Source: Marinobacterium rhizophilum DSM 18822 (GTDB lineage: Bacteria; Pseudomonadota; Gammaproteobacteria; Pseudomonadales; Balneatricaceae). From it: a stretch of 64,000 nt of DNA. The stretch lies in the NCBI RefSeq assembly GCF_000378045.1, contig NZ_KB899093.1, forward strand, positions 186,001 through 250,000, written 5' to 3'. The notes below the pieces were generated by a model, which was not told the DNA's origin, did no database searches, and saw nothing but the letters and a program-made list of their open reading frames with translations. Of this stretch, positions 25,687 to 33,994 are shown in pieces (position 1 is the first letter of the stretch; each line of letters starts with the position of its first letter). Position numbers and translations under genes: made by a program.

Positions 25687-26535
25687 TCAGATCAGTAACG
25701 ACGCAGGCTGCAGGCGCTGGCCCTGTCGGCTGCGTTCTGCGGCAGGCAGGATATCCATGTTAGGCCAGAGCCCGCTCAGGAGCGCATCCCGGTACGCCGT
25801 GGGCAGACCGGCATCGCGCATGGCCTGTGCTGCCGCCGGAGCATCATATTTCAGCCGGTGCCAGCTGGCACGCAGGCGCTCGCCCTCGGGCGCAAGCAGC
25901 ATGTACCAGCCATCTGTAGTGCCATCATTCGCCGGCAGACCGATCACCCCTGCATTGAGCCAGGCGCCCGTGCGCCAAGTCTGACCGAACGGCAGGCCAC
26001 AATGGCCGCCGATCAGCACATCGGCCTGGACGAGGTCGAGTTGCTGCTGCTTGTCCTCCCGCGGTGTGGACTCAAACACAAACCGGTTGATTTGGTCTGC
26101 CGCGCCATGCACGACATGAATGCGCCGTCCATTGCAGGTAAAGCGCAACTGCGCAGGCAGTTTGCGCAACCAACTCCGGCTGTCATCGCTTATTACCCTA
26201 TCGGCATGGCGATACCAGCCGATGGAGAGGGCCGCGCAGCTGCTGTCTGGCGCAAAGCCACAGCCGCAATCCTCAACCCGATTGCCCAGTGATTCTTCAC
26301 AATTGCCCTGAATCCAATGGACTCCGGCCTGGCGCAGCAGCGTGACGGTCGCTTGGGCATCGGCACAATAGGCCACGCTGTCGCCGGTACAGATGAGTTG
26401 GTGGGCCGCCAGTCCCCGCTGTTGCGCGCTTACCAGAAGTGCCCGGGTGGCCTGCAGGTTGCTGTACGGGCCGCCAAATACCATCAGTGGGCCGCTCAGG
26501 TCGCCAAGGTCCCGTGTGGTTGAGGCGCTGTTCAT
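25687..26535 (-). CDS. Metallophosphoesterase family protein
   Basis: 282 residues from ATG 26535, which overlaps the symporter stop as ATGA. The calcineurin-like core is visible: GG near the start (VFGGPYSN), ICTGDSVAYC, IQGNCEES (GN-type motif), VVHGA and IGGHCGLPF. The first motif is GGPYSN rather than the canonical D-x-H, so one metal site may be altered. It probably cleaves a phosphomonoester or diester; the substrate is unknown. It is co-transcribed with the sodium symporter just upstream. Confidence 0.75.
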   Translation of the reverse strand: MNSASTTRDLGDLSGPLMVFGGPYSNLQATRALLVSAQQRGLAAHQLICTGDSVAYCADAQATVTLLRQAGVHWIQGNCEESLGNRVEDCGCGFAPDSSCAALSIGWYRHADRVISDDSRSWLRKLPAQLRFTCNGRRIHVVHGAADQINRFVFESTPREDKQQQLDLVQADVLIGGHCGLPFGQTWRTGAWLNAGVIGLPANDGTTDGWYMLLAPEGERLRASWHRLKYDAPAAAQAMRDAGLPTAYRDALLSGLWPNMDILPAAERSRQGQRLQPASLLI

Positions 26536-27920
26536 CCTGCGTGTTTCGCCTGTTTTATTCCGGGGTTGCCGACGCTGAGACAGCCAAGCCAGAACAGCAG
26601 GCATCCACTGGCCAGCAGGGTAGCCGATATCCACAGCAGCTTGGTGTACTTGTGCGCATCCCCCAGCAGCGCGCTGTAACCGGATGACTCGGTGAAATAG
26701 AGTACGGCACCGCTGACCGCCAGCACAAAGCTGGCCAGATAACTCCACAGGGGCACATCGGTACGCCCGCCCCAGAGGGAGATCAGTACCACCGGTGCCA
26801 GGTACATGGAGGCGGTACCGCTGACCGCCACGGCACTGAACAAATCCTTGTTGCCCAGGAACACACAGCCCAGGCCAAGCAACAAGAAGACGACCATCAC
26901 CAGGCGCCCGTTTCGAACCGAGGTCGGGATCGCATTCATATCCAGTGCCATAAGCTTGGCAGAGCTGGCCAGGGTGCTATCCAGCGTGGACATGGCGGAG
27001 ATAACCAGGGCGGCATTGAACAGCAGCAACGGGCCATCCCCCAGTAGCCGGGCGAGCACGCCGTTCATTGCTTCGCCGGGGCTTGCCTGGGCGCCGGCAA
27101 GCACACCCAGGCTGCCAAAGGCAGTGATACACAGGATGCTGATCCAGCCTGCGTGGAAGAAACTGCGCCTTGTGGTTTCACGGTCTGCGAGGAATCCCCG
27201 ATCCATCATGACAGGATCGTGCATGGGGTAGCTCCATACCTGCAGCAGTGCCACCAGCAACAGGATTGGACCGGGCTGGCCGAATTCAAATGGCTTGAAC
27301 AGCAGGGCTTCCAGCTGAACGCCCGGTGACATAAAGGCGGCAATGACCAGAACCACCAGAACCAGCAGAAACAGTGTCATCTGGAACAGGTCGGTGCGCA
27401 GCGAGGCTCGCAGTCCACCGAGTAGCGAATACACCAGCGTAATGCCGGAGAATGCCAGTATGGCCAGGGTATAGGCGGTGCTGCCGGTGGTGCCGAACAG
27501 AATGCCGATGACCAGCAGGTTGGCAAAGACTTCACTGACCAGCCGAATGCCGATCACCAGGTTGTAACAGTGAGAGCCCCAGCGGCCGAACCGGTGCTGC
27601 AGGAAGGCCTGCACGCTGTGAAAGCCCTGTTCAAAGCGCAGCTTGTCGATGATACGCCCGCCAACCCAGAACGAAAGGTAATAGGCGGCGTAGGCCAGGG
27701 TGCCCCAGATTCCGTAAAAAAAGCCCAGGATCGCGGCGTTCATCAACGAACGGGCAAAGATCCAGGTGGTGACCTGGGAGAAGGTCAGTGTCAGCAGCCC
27801 GGGCGGTTCAGCAGTGTCGGACTGGCCGAGGAAAAAGGCGTTTACCGAGCGGGCCGGGCGGGAGAGCGCCAGAGAAATGAGCGCCAGTGCGGCGACCAGA
27901 ATCGACAGGCTGTAATCCAT
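26532..27920 (-). CDS. Sodium:solute symporter (SSS family)
   Basis: 462 residues with about 12-13 membrane helices and a GGAG ribosome site. SSS-type features include FSQVTTWIFARSLMNA in the second helix region, the loop after YSLLGGLRASLRTD, and SAMSTLDSTLASSAKLMALD in the region that contributes the second sodium site. Substrate cannot be read from sequence. It overlaps the metallophosphoesterase gene by 4 bases, so import and phosphate chemistry may be linked. It is not fused to a kinase, unlike the symporter at 5605. Confidence 0.88.
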   Translation of the reverse strand: MDYSLSILVAALALISLALSRPARSVNAFFLGQSDTAEPPGLLTLTFSQVTTWIFARSLMNAAILGFFYGIWGTLAYAAYYLSFWVGGRIIDKLRFEQGFHSVQAFLQHRFGRWGSHCYNLVIGIRLVSEVFANLLVIGILFGTTGSTAYTLAILAFSGITLVYSLLGGLRASLRTDLFQMTLFLLVLVVLVIAAFMSPGVQLEALLFKPFEFGQPGPILLLVALLQVWSYPMHDPVMMDRGFLADRETTRRSFFHAGWISILCITAFGSLGVLAGAQASPGEAMNGVLARLLGDGPLLLFNAALVISAMSTLDSTLASSAKLMALDMNAIPTSVRNGRLVMVVFLLLGLGCVFLGNKDLFSAVAVSGTASMYLAPVVLISLWGGRTDVPLWSYLASFVLAVSGAVLYFTESSGYSALLGDAHKYTKLLWISATLLASGCLLFWLGCLSVGNPGIKQAKHAG

Positions 27921-28033
27921 GGAGGCTCCAGGTCAGGGGAGTAGGTTTGACATTAGTACAGCGGCCCATTGGCAGGCAGAGCTTAGGCAATGCAACTGAA
28001 ACAAGCCTGAAAAGCCGAAAGCAGCGGGGGGAG

Positions 28034-28768
28034 TTAACGTACCACGATCGTCTGGATGCCAGGGATATCCAGCAGGGCATGCGGCGCCGGCAGGCCATCG
28101 GGCCAGATCGCAGTCAACGGCAGGATCAGTGTGTCCGCCATCGCCGGCAACCAGCGTCTGATGGATTGCGGATTATCGTCAGGCACGCTTTCGAGTCGCA
28201 GCCGTCCCAAACCGCTGGGCAGGTCCTGGACACTCTGATAGGGACTGCCCGGCAGGGCAAGCACCAGCAGCGGTTGCTTCTGAATTCTGGCGAGGCGGGC
28301 TGCCAGTTGCAGCGCCCGGTAGCTGCCTCCGTCGGGCGCACTTAGCACGGCAATCGCCGTGTCAACTCTGTGTGAAGGTCGGGGGTGGAAGTCGGACTGT
28401 CCCCGCGCCAGCACGATCAGGTCGGTCTGAGACCATCCGTCCATCAGGCCCTCGAACCATCGGCCGCGATAGATGCGCAGGTCCCAGGGCACCGGGCTTT
28501 GCCGGGTCAAGCGGCGCAATTGCGCCTGCAGATCCTGTAATTGCTGGCGGGTGGTGTTTTCCAGCCGGTGGGTGCTGAGCTGACGACAACGGGCCGAATG
28601 GCGAATGATTTCCTGGCAAAAGGGCAGCCCGGCAATGGTGAGAAGATCCTGGTCCTCGATGATCAGGGCTTCCAGTTCGAAACCCAGCTCTGCGGCCAGG
28701 CGCACACAGCGCTCAAGCTTCAGCGGGTCAATGTCGCCGGGCTGCAGTGTCAGTACCAGGCGGCTCAT
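28034..28768 (-). CDS. Universal-stress-like hypothetical protein
   Basis: 244 residues. Two UspA-like alpha/beta halves are suggested by strand-helix patterns (residues 2-40, DLIVLARG near 117, and ALQLAARLARIQKQPLLVLAL around 155-175), but no ATP-binding G-x2-G-x9-G motif is clear. The gene starts inside the stop of the Lon-like protease gene (ATGA), so it is translationally coupled to it. A regulator or adaptor for the protease is inferred from position. I cannot name a family with confidence. Confidence 0.7.
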   Translation of the reverse strand: MSRLVLTLQPGDIDPLKLERCVRLAAELGFELEALIIEDQDLLTIAGLPFCQEIIRHSARCRQLSTHRLENTTRQQLQDLQAQLRRLTRQSPVPWDLRIYRGRWFEGLMDGWSQTDLIVLARGQSDFHPRPSHRVDTAIAVLSAPDGGSYRALQLAARLARIQKQPLLVLALPGSPYQSVQDLPSGLGRLRLESVPDDNPQSIRRWLPAMADTLILPLTAIWPDGLPAPHALLDIPGIQTIVVR

Positions 28769-31161
28769 GCCTGATCCCCATGTGCCTGCTTGCGGGCAAT
28801 TTCGTGCCAGTCCTGCAGCTGCCGCTGAACCTTGCCATTAAACGTCCTGGGTGAGTAGAGACCATCACTGTCCGGTTCACCGACCTTTTCTGTGCTCAGT
28901 AATGCCAGCATTTCGTCGATCTGGGAGACGGCATAGATGTGGAAATCTCCGTTCTCACAGGCCTCGACCACGTCGCGCCGCAGGATCAGGTGCTGAATAT
29001 TGGCGCTGGGAATAATGACGCCCTGGTTACCTCTCAGTTCACGCTGACTGCATAGCTCGAAGAAACCTTCAATTTTTTCATTCACACCGCCAATCGCCTG
29101 GATCATGCCATGCTGATTGACCGAGCCGGTCGCGGCGAACTGCTGGTTGAGGGGGGTGCCTGCGATGGCCGAGAGCAGTACACAGAGTTCCAGTGCCGAT
29201 GCGCTGTCGCCATCGACCCGGCCATAGGACTGTTCGAACACGAGGCTGGCATTGAGCGACAGTGGCGCGTTGCGGGCGTAACGGTTGCCAATAAAGGCCG
29301 ACAGAATCAGTACTCCCTTGCTGTGGATAGCACCGCCGAGCTTGGTTTCACGTTCAATGTCCACCATGCGTCCGGTGCCGACGCGGGCTGTGGCCGTGAT
29401 GCGCGATGGGCGCCCGAAACGGTGGTCGCCCATCTGGATCACCGAAAGGGCATTGGCCTGGCCAACGGCAGTGCCCTGGGTATCAATCATCAGGATGCCC
29501 TGCTCGATCTGCTGCTGCAGGAGCTCCGCATATTGGCTGTTACGGTGACGCGCGGTCGTCACCGCCTTTTCGACATCAGTGCCCTCGATGGCGCTCTTGT
29601 TGCCCTGCAGGGCCCAGTAGGCCGACTCGCGCAACAGATCGACAATCTTGCCGCGATGCAGCGACAGCCGCGTGCTGTCGTCTACAAAACGCGAACTTTG
29701 CTCGATGGCCCGGGCAACGCCATCGCGTGACAGGGGCAATAGCTTTTCTTCCCGGCACAGGGCGCACATCAGGCCGATATAGCGCGGCAGGTTTTCCGTC
29801 TGGCGCTCCAGCTCCTCGGAAAAATCGGCGTAGACTTTGAATAATGAAGTGAACTCGGGATCGTAGGCTTTGAGCAGGTAATAGATATGCCGGTCACCTA
29901 TGAGTAATACTTTGACATCCAGCGGTATCGGCGCCGGTTCCAGCGAGCGGGTCGTCACCATGCCATAGAGTTTTTCCAGCGGATCAATGCGAATCTCGCG
30001 ATTTCGCAGGGCGCGTTTGAGTCCTTCCCACGCAAAGGGCAGGGACAGCAGTTTGCGTGTGTCTATCACCAGATAACCCCCATTGGCCCGATGCAGGGCG
30101 CCGGGCTGGATCATGCTGAAATCTGTAGATAGCGTGCCCATATGGGCGCTGTACTCGATACGGCCAAGCAGGTTCTGGTAGCTCGGTATATCCTCGCTGA
30201 TAACCGGCGCGCCCTTGGTTGATGCCTTGCCTACCAGCACATTGACCTGGTAGCGACGAAACGCGCGAGAGCGGGCGATCTTGTGCAGTGCCGGGTGATT
30301 GTCGCCTTTTTCCTGGGCAAAGAAGTCGTCGACATTTTCAAGCATATCCTGGTGAACAGTATCGAAAAAGGCCTGTACGTCGGGAAAACCATTGTAGCGG
30401 CTGCGCAGCGCCTGTAGCTGGGGGTCGATTGCCAAATGGGTGAATTCCAGCTCCAGGGCACGCAGCTTTTCGAGATTTTGCTGCTGTAATTTTGGTATCT
30501 GCCGCACACGCTCGGTCAGTTCATCGTTGAACGAGGCTATGGCCTGCTTGATACTTTCCTGCTCTTCGGGCGGGAGCCTGTTGAATTCCTCGGACGTCAG
30601 CAGTTTGCCACCGCGCAACGGGCCTACGGTATACCCGTGCGGTGTACGCATCAGGCTCAGTTGTGCCTGCTCGGCCCGCTGGCCCATTTCCTTGAATTTT
30701 TCCTCTTCTTGCTGCTGAAATTCATCATGGATGTCCTGCACCCGGCTGCGATATTCATCACTGTGAAAGGTCGCTGGAATCTGGGCCAGCAAGGTTTCGA
30801 CCAGCTGAAAAAGATCCTGGCGCAGACGATGACCCAGACCCTGGGGCAGTTGCAGCACCCTGGGTTGGTGCGGCTCATCAAAATTATTGACATAGCACCA
30901 GTCCGACGGCGCGGATCCCTGGGACGCCACCTGTTTGATGATACGCGATATTATCAGGCGCTTGCCGATACCGGCAGAGCCGCTGACAAACAGGTTGTAA
31001 CCACTGTGAGGCATGTTGATGGCGAACTGGACGGCATCGGTCGCCCGGTCCTGCCCCAGCGCGGAATAGTCCGGTTCCAGATCGTCGGTGGTCTCGAAGG
31101 GAAGGTCGCCCAAGTCGCAGGCATGGTAGAGCTGGTCGGCGCTGAGCGGTTGCAAGGGCAT
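28765..31161 (-). CDS. Lon-related AAA protease (LonB/COG1067-like)
   Basis: 798 residues from ATG 31161, with GGAG upstream; the frame to 31230 is leader. The N-terminal P-loop is GSAGIGKR, with Arg in place of the usual Ser/Thr. A long coiled helical insertion (about 180-260) follows. The C-terminal Lon protease domain has the Ser of DGDSASALELC and the Lys of GGVNEKIEGF, the Ser-Lys dyad. Cytoplasmic, ATP-dependent proteolysis is expected, but the altered P-loop leaves ATP use uncertain. The gene is followed by a coupled Usp-like protein gene. This is a different subfamily from housekeeping Lon. Confidence 0.88.
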   Translation of the reverse strand: MPLQPLSADQLYHACDLGDLPFETTDDLEPDYSALGQDRATDAVQFAINMPHSGYNLFVSGSAGIGKRLIISRIIKQVASQGSAPSDWCYVNNFDEPHQPRVLQLPQGLGHRLRQDLFQLVETLLAQIPATFHSDEYRSRVQDIHDEFQQQEEEKFKEMGQRAEQAQLSLMRTPHGYTVGPLRGGKLLTSEEFNRLPPEEQESIKQAIASFNDELTERVRQIPKLQQQNLEKLRALELEFTHLAIDPQLQALRSRYNGFPDVQAFFDTVHQDMLENVDDFFAQEKGDNHPALHKIARSRAFRRYQVNVLVGKASTKGAPVISEDIPSYQNLLGRIEYSAHMGTLSTDFSMIQPGALHRANGGYLVIDTRKLLSLPFAWEGLKRALRNREIRIDPLEKLYGMVTTRSLEPAPIPLDVKVLLIGDRHIYYLLKAYDPEFTSLFKVYADFSEELERQTENLPRYIGLMCALCREEKLLPLSRDGVARAIEQSSRFVDDSTRLSLHRGKIVDLLRESAYWALQGNKSAIEGTDVEKAVTTARHRNSQYAELLQQQIEQGILMIDTQGTAVGQANALSVIQMGDHRFGRPSRITATARVGTGRMVDIERETKLGGAIHSKGVLILSAFIGNRYARNAPLSLNASLVFEQSYGRVDGDSASALELCVLLSAIAGTPLNQQFAATGSVNQHGMIQAIGGVNEKIEGFFELCSQRELRGNQGVIIPSANIQHLILRRDVVEACENGDFHIYAVSQIDEMLALLSTEKVGEPDSDGLYSPRTFNGKVQRQLQDWHEIARKQAHGDQA

Positions 31162-31226
31162 AGGACTGACTCCGGAACTGTCTGTCTTCTGTTTAGACCC
31201 TCTAGTCTGGCTTAGCAATGTGTCGA

Positions 31227-31568
31227 TCACGGGACGCCTGTGAGAAGCTCCCGTGACATTGGCGATAAAAGGTGCCGGGGCCCGCGTTTATTTCGCTGAT
31301 CCCAGCCCACGCTGGACCTGTTCAAGACGCTGGCGGGCCTGGCCTGCTTGACGTACTTGAGCGCGCCCAGGCCGCCGCGGGCGCCGGCATCCGCGGCCGC
31401 CAAGTCCTGGGCCGGTATTGCATGCTGGCCGGGCAGCCTGGCCGCCAGAGCATCAAGTCGGGCCGGATCGCGGGCCACCAGGGTCAGATTGTGTCCATCA
31501 GCGGCAAGGCGCTGGGCAATGGCGCGGCCGATGCCACCGGTGGCATCGGTTAGCAGTATCTGTTTCAT
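31227..31568 (-). pseudogene. Truncated SDR oxidoreductase remnant
   Basis: The frame begins at ATG 31568 with a short-chain dehydrogenase N-terminus: a Rossmann TDATGGIGRAIAQRLAADG, then TLVARDPARLDAL. It is lost after about 60 residues, before the catalytic Ser-Tyr-Lys. The following DNA encodes in another frame a peptide ending RLEQVQRGLGSAK and a stop near 31290, which looks like the tail of an originally in-frame protein. An internal deletion or frameshift is likely. It sits directly after the hemolysin remnant; in other bacteria SDR genes occur near thermostable-hemolysin genes. Confidence 0.65.
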
Positions 31569-31905
31569 GCGGACTCCATGGGCAGAGCGCGAAACGTACC
31601 GCCTGTATGGCGAAACGGCTGAGCGTCTGCTCAATGGGCAGGTCGAGGTCTTGTTCGAGGAACAGCGGCCACGTGTCGGCAACTTTCAGTCCGCAGCTCG
31701 CCAGCCAGTGCGGCCCATCGCTGAGTAGCATCTGTATCGGCAGAAAGTGGCGCAGTCGGGCCTGGTGAACATCGGCATAGCGGGAGCAGGCAAAGCGCTT
31801 GATACGCTCAAAGCTATGCGTGCCCTCGTGGCATTTGGCGAGACTCAAGTGTTGTTGTGCGATCCTGGCCTGCTTGGTGACCTCCGGTTGTATGGAGCGC
31901 AGCAT
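31569..31905 (-). pseudogene. Truncated thermostable hemolysin-like remnant
   Basis: From ATG 31905 the frame encodes an N-terminal segment like the thermostable hemolysin family: a hydrophobic IQMLLSDGPHWLASCGL block and LFLEQDLDLPIEQTLS. The match ends near 31570 where the SDR-like start intrudes, so roughly half of the usual ~200-residue length is missing. The family is poorly characterised and often encoded near an AMP-ligase and an SDR. I infer that a deletion joined the two ends of such a locus. The family call is from memory of the LFLEQYL-type motif and is moderate. Confidence 0.5.
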
Positions 31906-31974
31906 GAGGCCGTTGTCTTAAGAGAGACTTAAGTCCCCGATCAGGCAGAGGGTAAATCGAGGCGATATGTAAAT

Positions 31975-31997
31975 ACTATCAAGTACATTTGGATAGT
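31975..31997. promoter_or_regulatory. Candidate operator inverted repeat upstream of Prx-Grx gene
   Basis: ACTATC (31975-31980) and GATAGT (31992-31997) are inverted around 11 bases, with a further GATAG near 32012. The spacing does not fit the classical four-ATAG OxyR pattern, so the binding protein is unknown. Confidence 0.3.
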
Positions 31998-32076
31998 TAA
32001 TTTTAAGTATTGATAGCTGGCCGGTACGATGGCGTCTGTTTTCAGGCAAGTTCATGATTCGACTGGAGAGACAGAG

Positions 32077-32817
32077 ATGCAGAACATTGAAGGACAGCGC
32101 GTACCCCAGGTCACCTTCCGTACCCGCGTGGGCAATGAGTGGCAGGACGTGACCAGCGACGACATTTTTTCCGGCAAGAATGTCATCCTGTTTGCGTTGC
32201 CAGGCGCGTTCACACCGACCTGCTCAAGCACCCACCTGCCGCGCTATAACGAGCTGGCGCCGGTGTTCCAGGCTAACGGCATCGACAGCATTATCTGCCT
32301 GTCGGTTAACGATGCATTCGTCATGAATGCCTGGGCGGAGGACCAGAAACTGGAACATATCCAGGTGCTGCCCGATGGCAACGGCGACTTCAGTGCCGGC
32401 ATGGGCATGCTGGTGGACAAGTCGGACCTGGGCTTTGGCAAACGCAGCTGGCGCTATTCCATGCTGGTGAAGGATGGTGTGATCGACAAGATGTTTATCG
32501 AACCCGATCTGCCGGGCGATCCGTTTGAAGTGTCCGATGCCGACACCATGCTGAACTACGTTAACCCGCAGGCCAAACAGCCCAACCGAGTGACCATTAT
32601 CACCAAGCCGGGTTGTTCGCACTGTACCCGTGCCAAGAAGGCGCTTAATGAGCGCAAGTTTCGCTTTGAAGAAATCGTGCTGGGTCAGGGCGGCATAAGC
32701 TACTCCAGCCTGACGGCGATCTCCGGGCGTGGCACGACGCCGCAGGTCTACATCGATGGCCAGCATGTTGGTACGGCAGACGATCTGGAACAGTGGTTGC
32801 TGGCTCACATCGGATAA
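32077..32817 (+). CDS. Hybrid peroxiredoxin-glutaredoxin (Prx5-Grx fusion)
   Basis: 246 residues from ATG 32077 (AGAGACAGAG upstream). Residues 1-~160 are a Prx5 domain with the peroxidatic cysteine C49 in GAFTPTCSS. Residues ~170-246 are a glutaredoxin with C180-SH-C183 (PGCSHCTRAKKA) and the TTPQVYIDG cis-Pro and GSH-binding region. Fused enzymes of this type reduce peroxides using glutathione, with the Grx domain recycling the Prx Cys. It is a single-gene unit. The ordinary 1-Cys peroxiredoxin at 2296 is a separate system. Confidence 0.93.
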   Translation: MQNIEGQRVPQVTFRTRVGNEWQDVTSDDIFSGKNVILFALPGAFTPTCSSTHLPRYNELAPVFQANGIDSIICLSVNDAFVMNAWAEDQKLEHIQVLPDGNGDFSAGMGMLVDKSDLGFGKRSWRYSMLVKDGVIDKMFIEPDLPGDPFEVSDADTMLNYVNPQAKQPNRVTIITKPGCSHCTRAKKALNERKFRFEEIVLGQGGISYSSLTAISGRGTTPQVYIDGQHVGTADDLEQWLLAHIG

Positions 32818-32842
32818 GTCTGCGTTATTGCTGTCTTGCACA

Positions 32843-32873
32843 CCCCCGGGCGCTTCGCGCTGCGGGGGTTTTG
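32843..32873 (+). terminator. Rho-independent terminator after Prx-Grx gene
   Basis: CCCCCGGGCGC ... GCGCTGCGGGGG forms a GC-rich stem with one bulge and a TTCG-type loop, followed by TTTTG. It lies just downstream of the stop at 32817. Confidence 0.75.
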
Positions 32874-33000
32874 TCATGGGCGTGATTGTGGCCCATCGGT
32901 GCCGATGTATCGTTAATTACGATAGTTAGTAACTTAATTGTCTGGCTTCAAGCCGATACTATGGCGCCACTGAGTGGGTGCTATGCGTATGGAGCAGAGA

Positions 33001-33438
33001 ATGATGAGAAGCAAGGCAGACCGGATTCGTCATACGGTGGGGTTTGAACTGCTTGGGCTGGTACTGCTGACGGGTCTCGGTGGCTGGCTGCTTGAACTGG
33101 ACATGGGGCACTTTGGCGCTCTGGCGGTGCTGTTCTCGCTGCTGGCGATGGTGTGGAATTATTACTACAACCGCCTGTTTGATCTTTGGCTGATCCGTCG
33201 GCGTGGCACTTGCATCAAGCGTCAGCGGGACAGGGTCTTCCATGCGCTGTTGTTCGAGGGTGGCCTGTTGCTGGTAACCCTGCCGATAATCGCCTGGTGG
33301 CTGCAGGTCAGCCCGTGGCAGGCACTGGCCATGGATGTCGCAATGGTCGTGTTCTATCTGGTGTTCGCGTACCTGTATAACCTGGCGTATGACCGGCTGT
33401 TTCCGGTACCCCATCCTGCGGCGTTACCACAGGGCTGA
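33001..33438 (+). CDS. PACE family multidrug efflux transporter
   Basis: 145 residues from ATG 33001, with GGAG six bases upstream. Four membrane helices form two tandem bacterial transmembrane pair (BTP) domains: the first with RIRHTVGFELLGL and WNYYYNRLFD, the second with RVFHALLFEGGL and YNLAYDRLFP. The conserved Glu in helix 1 (FELLGL), the Trp-Asn in helix 2 and the Glu in helix 3 are those expected for PACE proteins, which export biocides such as chlorhexidine by proton antiport. A dyad just upstream (ATCGT-TAATT-ACGAT near 32912-32926) may be an operator; related genes are often controlled by a LysR protein, but none is adjacent. Confidence 0.88.
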   Translation: MMRSKADRIRHTVGFELLGLVLLTGLGGWLLELDMGHFGALAVLFSLLAMVWNYYYNRLFDLWLIRRRGTCIKRQRDRVFHALLFEGGLLLVTLPIIAWWLQVSPWQALAMDVAMVVFYLVFAYLYNLAYDRLFPVPHPAALPQG

Positions 33439-33453
33439 GCCCTGTGGTAACGC
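33421..33453. terminator. 14-bp perfect hairpin overlapping the PACE stop codon
   Basis: GCGTTACCACAGGG (33421-33434) pairs with CCCTGTGGTAACGC (33440-33453) across a 5-base loop that includes the TGA. There is no T-run after it, so it could be a weak terminator or an mRNA-stability element. Confidence 0.6.
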
Positions 33454-33596
33454 CGCGGTTCCCCGCAGGGCGGCCCGCCAGAGTGGGCTTTTTCGGCCTG
33501 GGTACTGCTTAAATCCTTCGCTGGATGCCCGCCGCTGTGTATAAGTGAACGACCTCGCGGACTATATTAAGTGAAAGTTTTTTTGCACATGCGCAA

Positions 33597-33610
33597 TGTC
33601 AATATTGACA
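33597..33610. promoter_or_regulatory. Perfect 14-bp palindrome TGTCAATATTGACA
   Basis: A perfect dyad within an extended imperfect palindrome (GCGCAA-TGTCAAT / ATTGACA-GCGTGC). It has the shape of a transcription factor site. It lies about 340 bases upstream of the predicted metA promoter, far for a repressor, and next to no nearer gene start. The regulator is unknown. Confidence 0.4.
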
Positions 33611-33920
33611 GCGTGCATATTAGCACTGCGGCGACGGTCGCGGATCTGGCGCGAAACCCGCGCAGTTTGGGGCGTTGAGGCGATTGTCAAACAGTTTATT
33701 TTAAACCCGCTGGCGTGGCTGGACGAAGATTCACCAGCTTTCGCGGGGCCCCGTCATTACTGAGCTAAAGCCTGGGTGATGGCAGTTGTTTGTATCTTTT
33801 GCACAGGTTTATCCACAGAATCCGTGGAAAAGAACAGGCTTGACGCGACGCTGCCAAGGCGTTCCTGCGCGGGTCTGGTGACTGGGTGCCGTGCCACCAG
33901 AGTGCCCCCGTTGGTATTTA

Positions 33921-33949
33921 TTGTCTCATTCCGGGCATGCCGTTATTCT
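33921..33949 (+). promoter_or_regulatory. Candidate sigma-70 promoter for metA
   Basis: TTGTCT (33921-33926) and TATTCT (33944-33949) are separated by 17 bases and lie about 45 bases upstream of the ATG at 33995, a reasonable placement for a short 5' leader. Confidence 0.5.
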
Positions 33950-33994
33950 GTCCGCTGTGATTTCAAGCACAGTGATCCAAGGAGACCTTTAGAG

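Larger units (their letters stand above)
33439..33994. other. Long leader/intergenic region upstream of metA
   Basis: About 555 bases between the PACE gene and MetA. It holds a T7 run at 33579-33585, the TGTCAATATTGACA dyad at 33597-33610 and a promoter candidate at 33921-33949. The frame open from 33776 reads Cys/Arg/Pro-rich and does not look coding. I saw no clear S-adenosylmethionine riboswitch; this was by eye only. Confidence 0.5.

Noticed and set aside
31975-31997. OxyR-binding site upstream of the peroxiredoxin-glutaredoxin gene
   Set aside because: ATAG/CTAT spacing does not follow the 22-base periodic OxyR pattern; kept only as an unassigned dyad.
33439-33994. SAM or other riboswitch in the metA leader
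   Set aside because: No aptamer-like pairing could be recognised by eye; a covariance search would decide.
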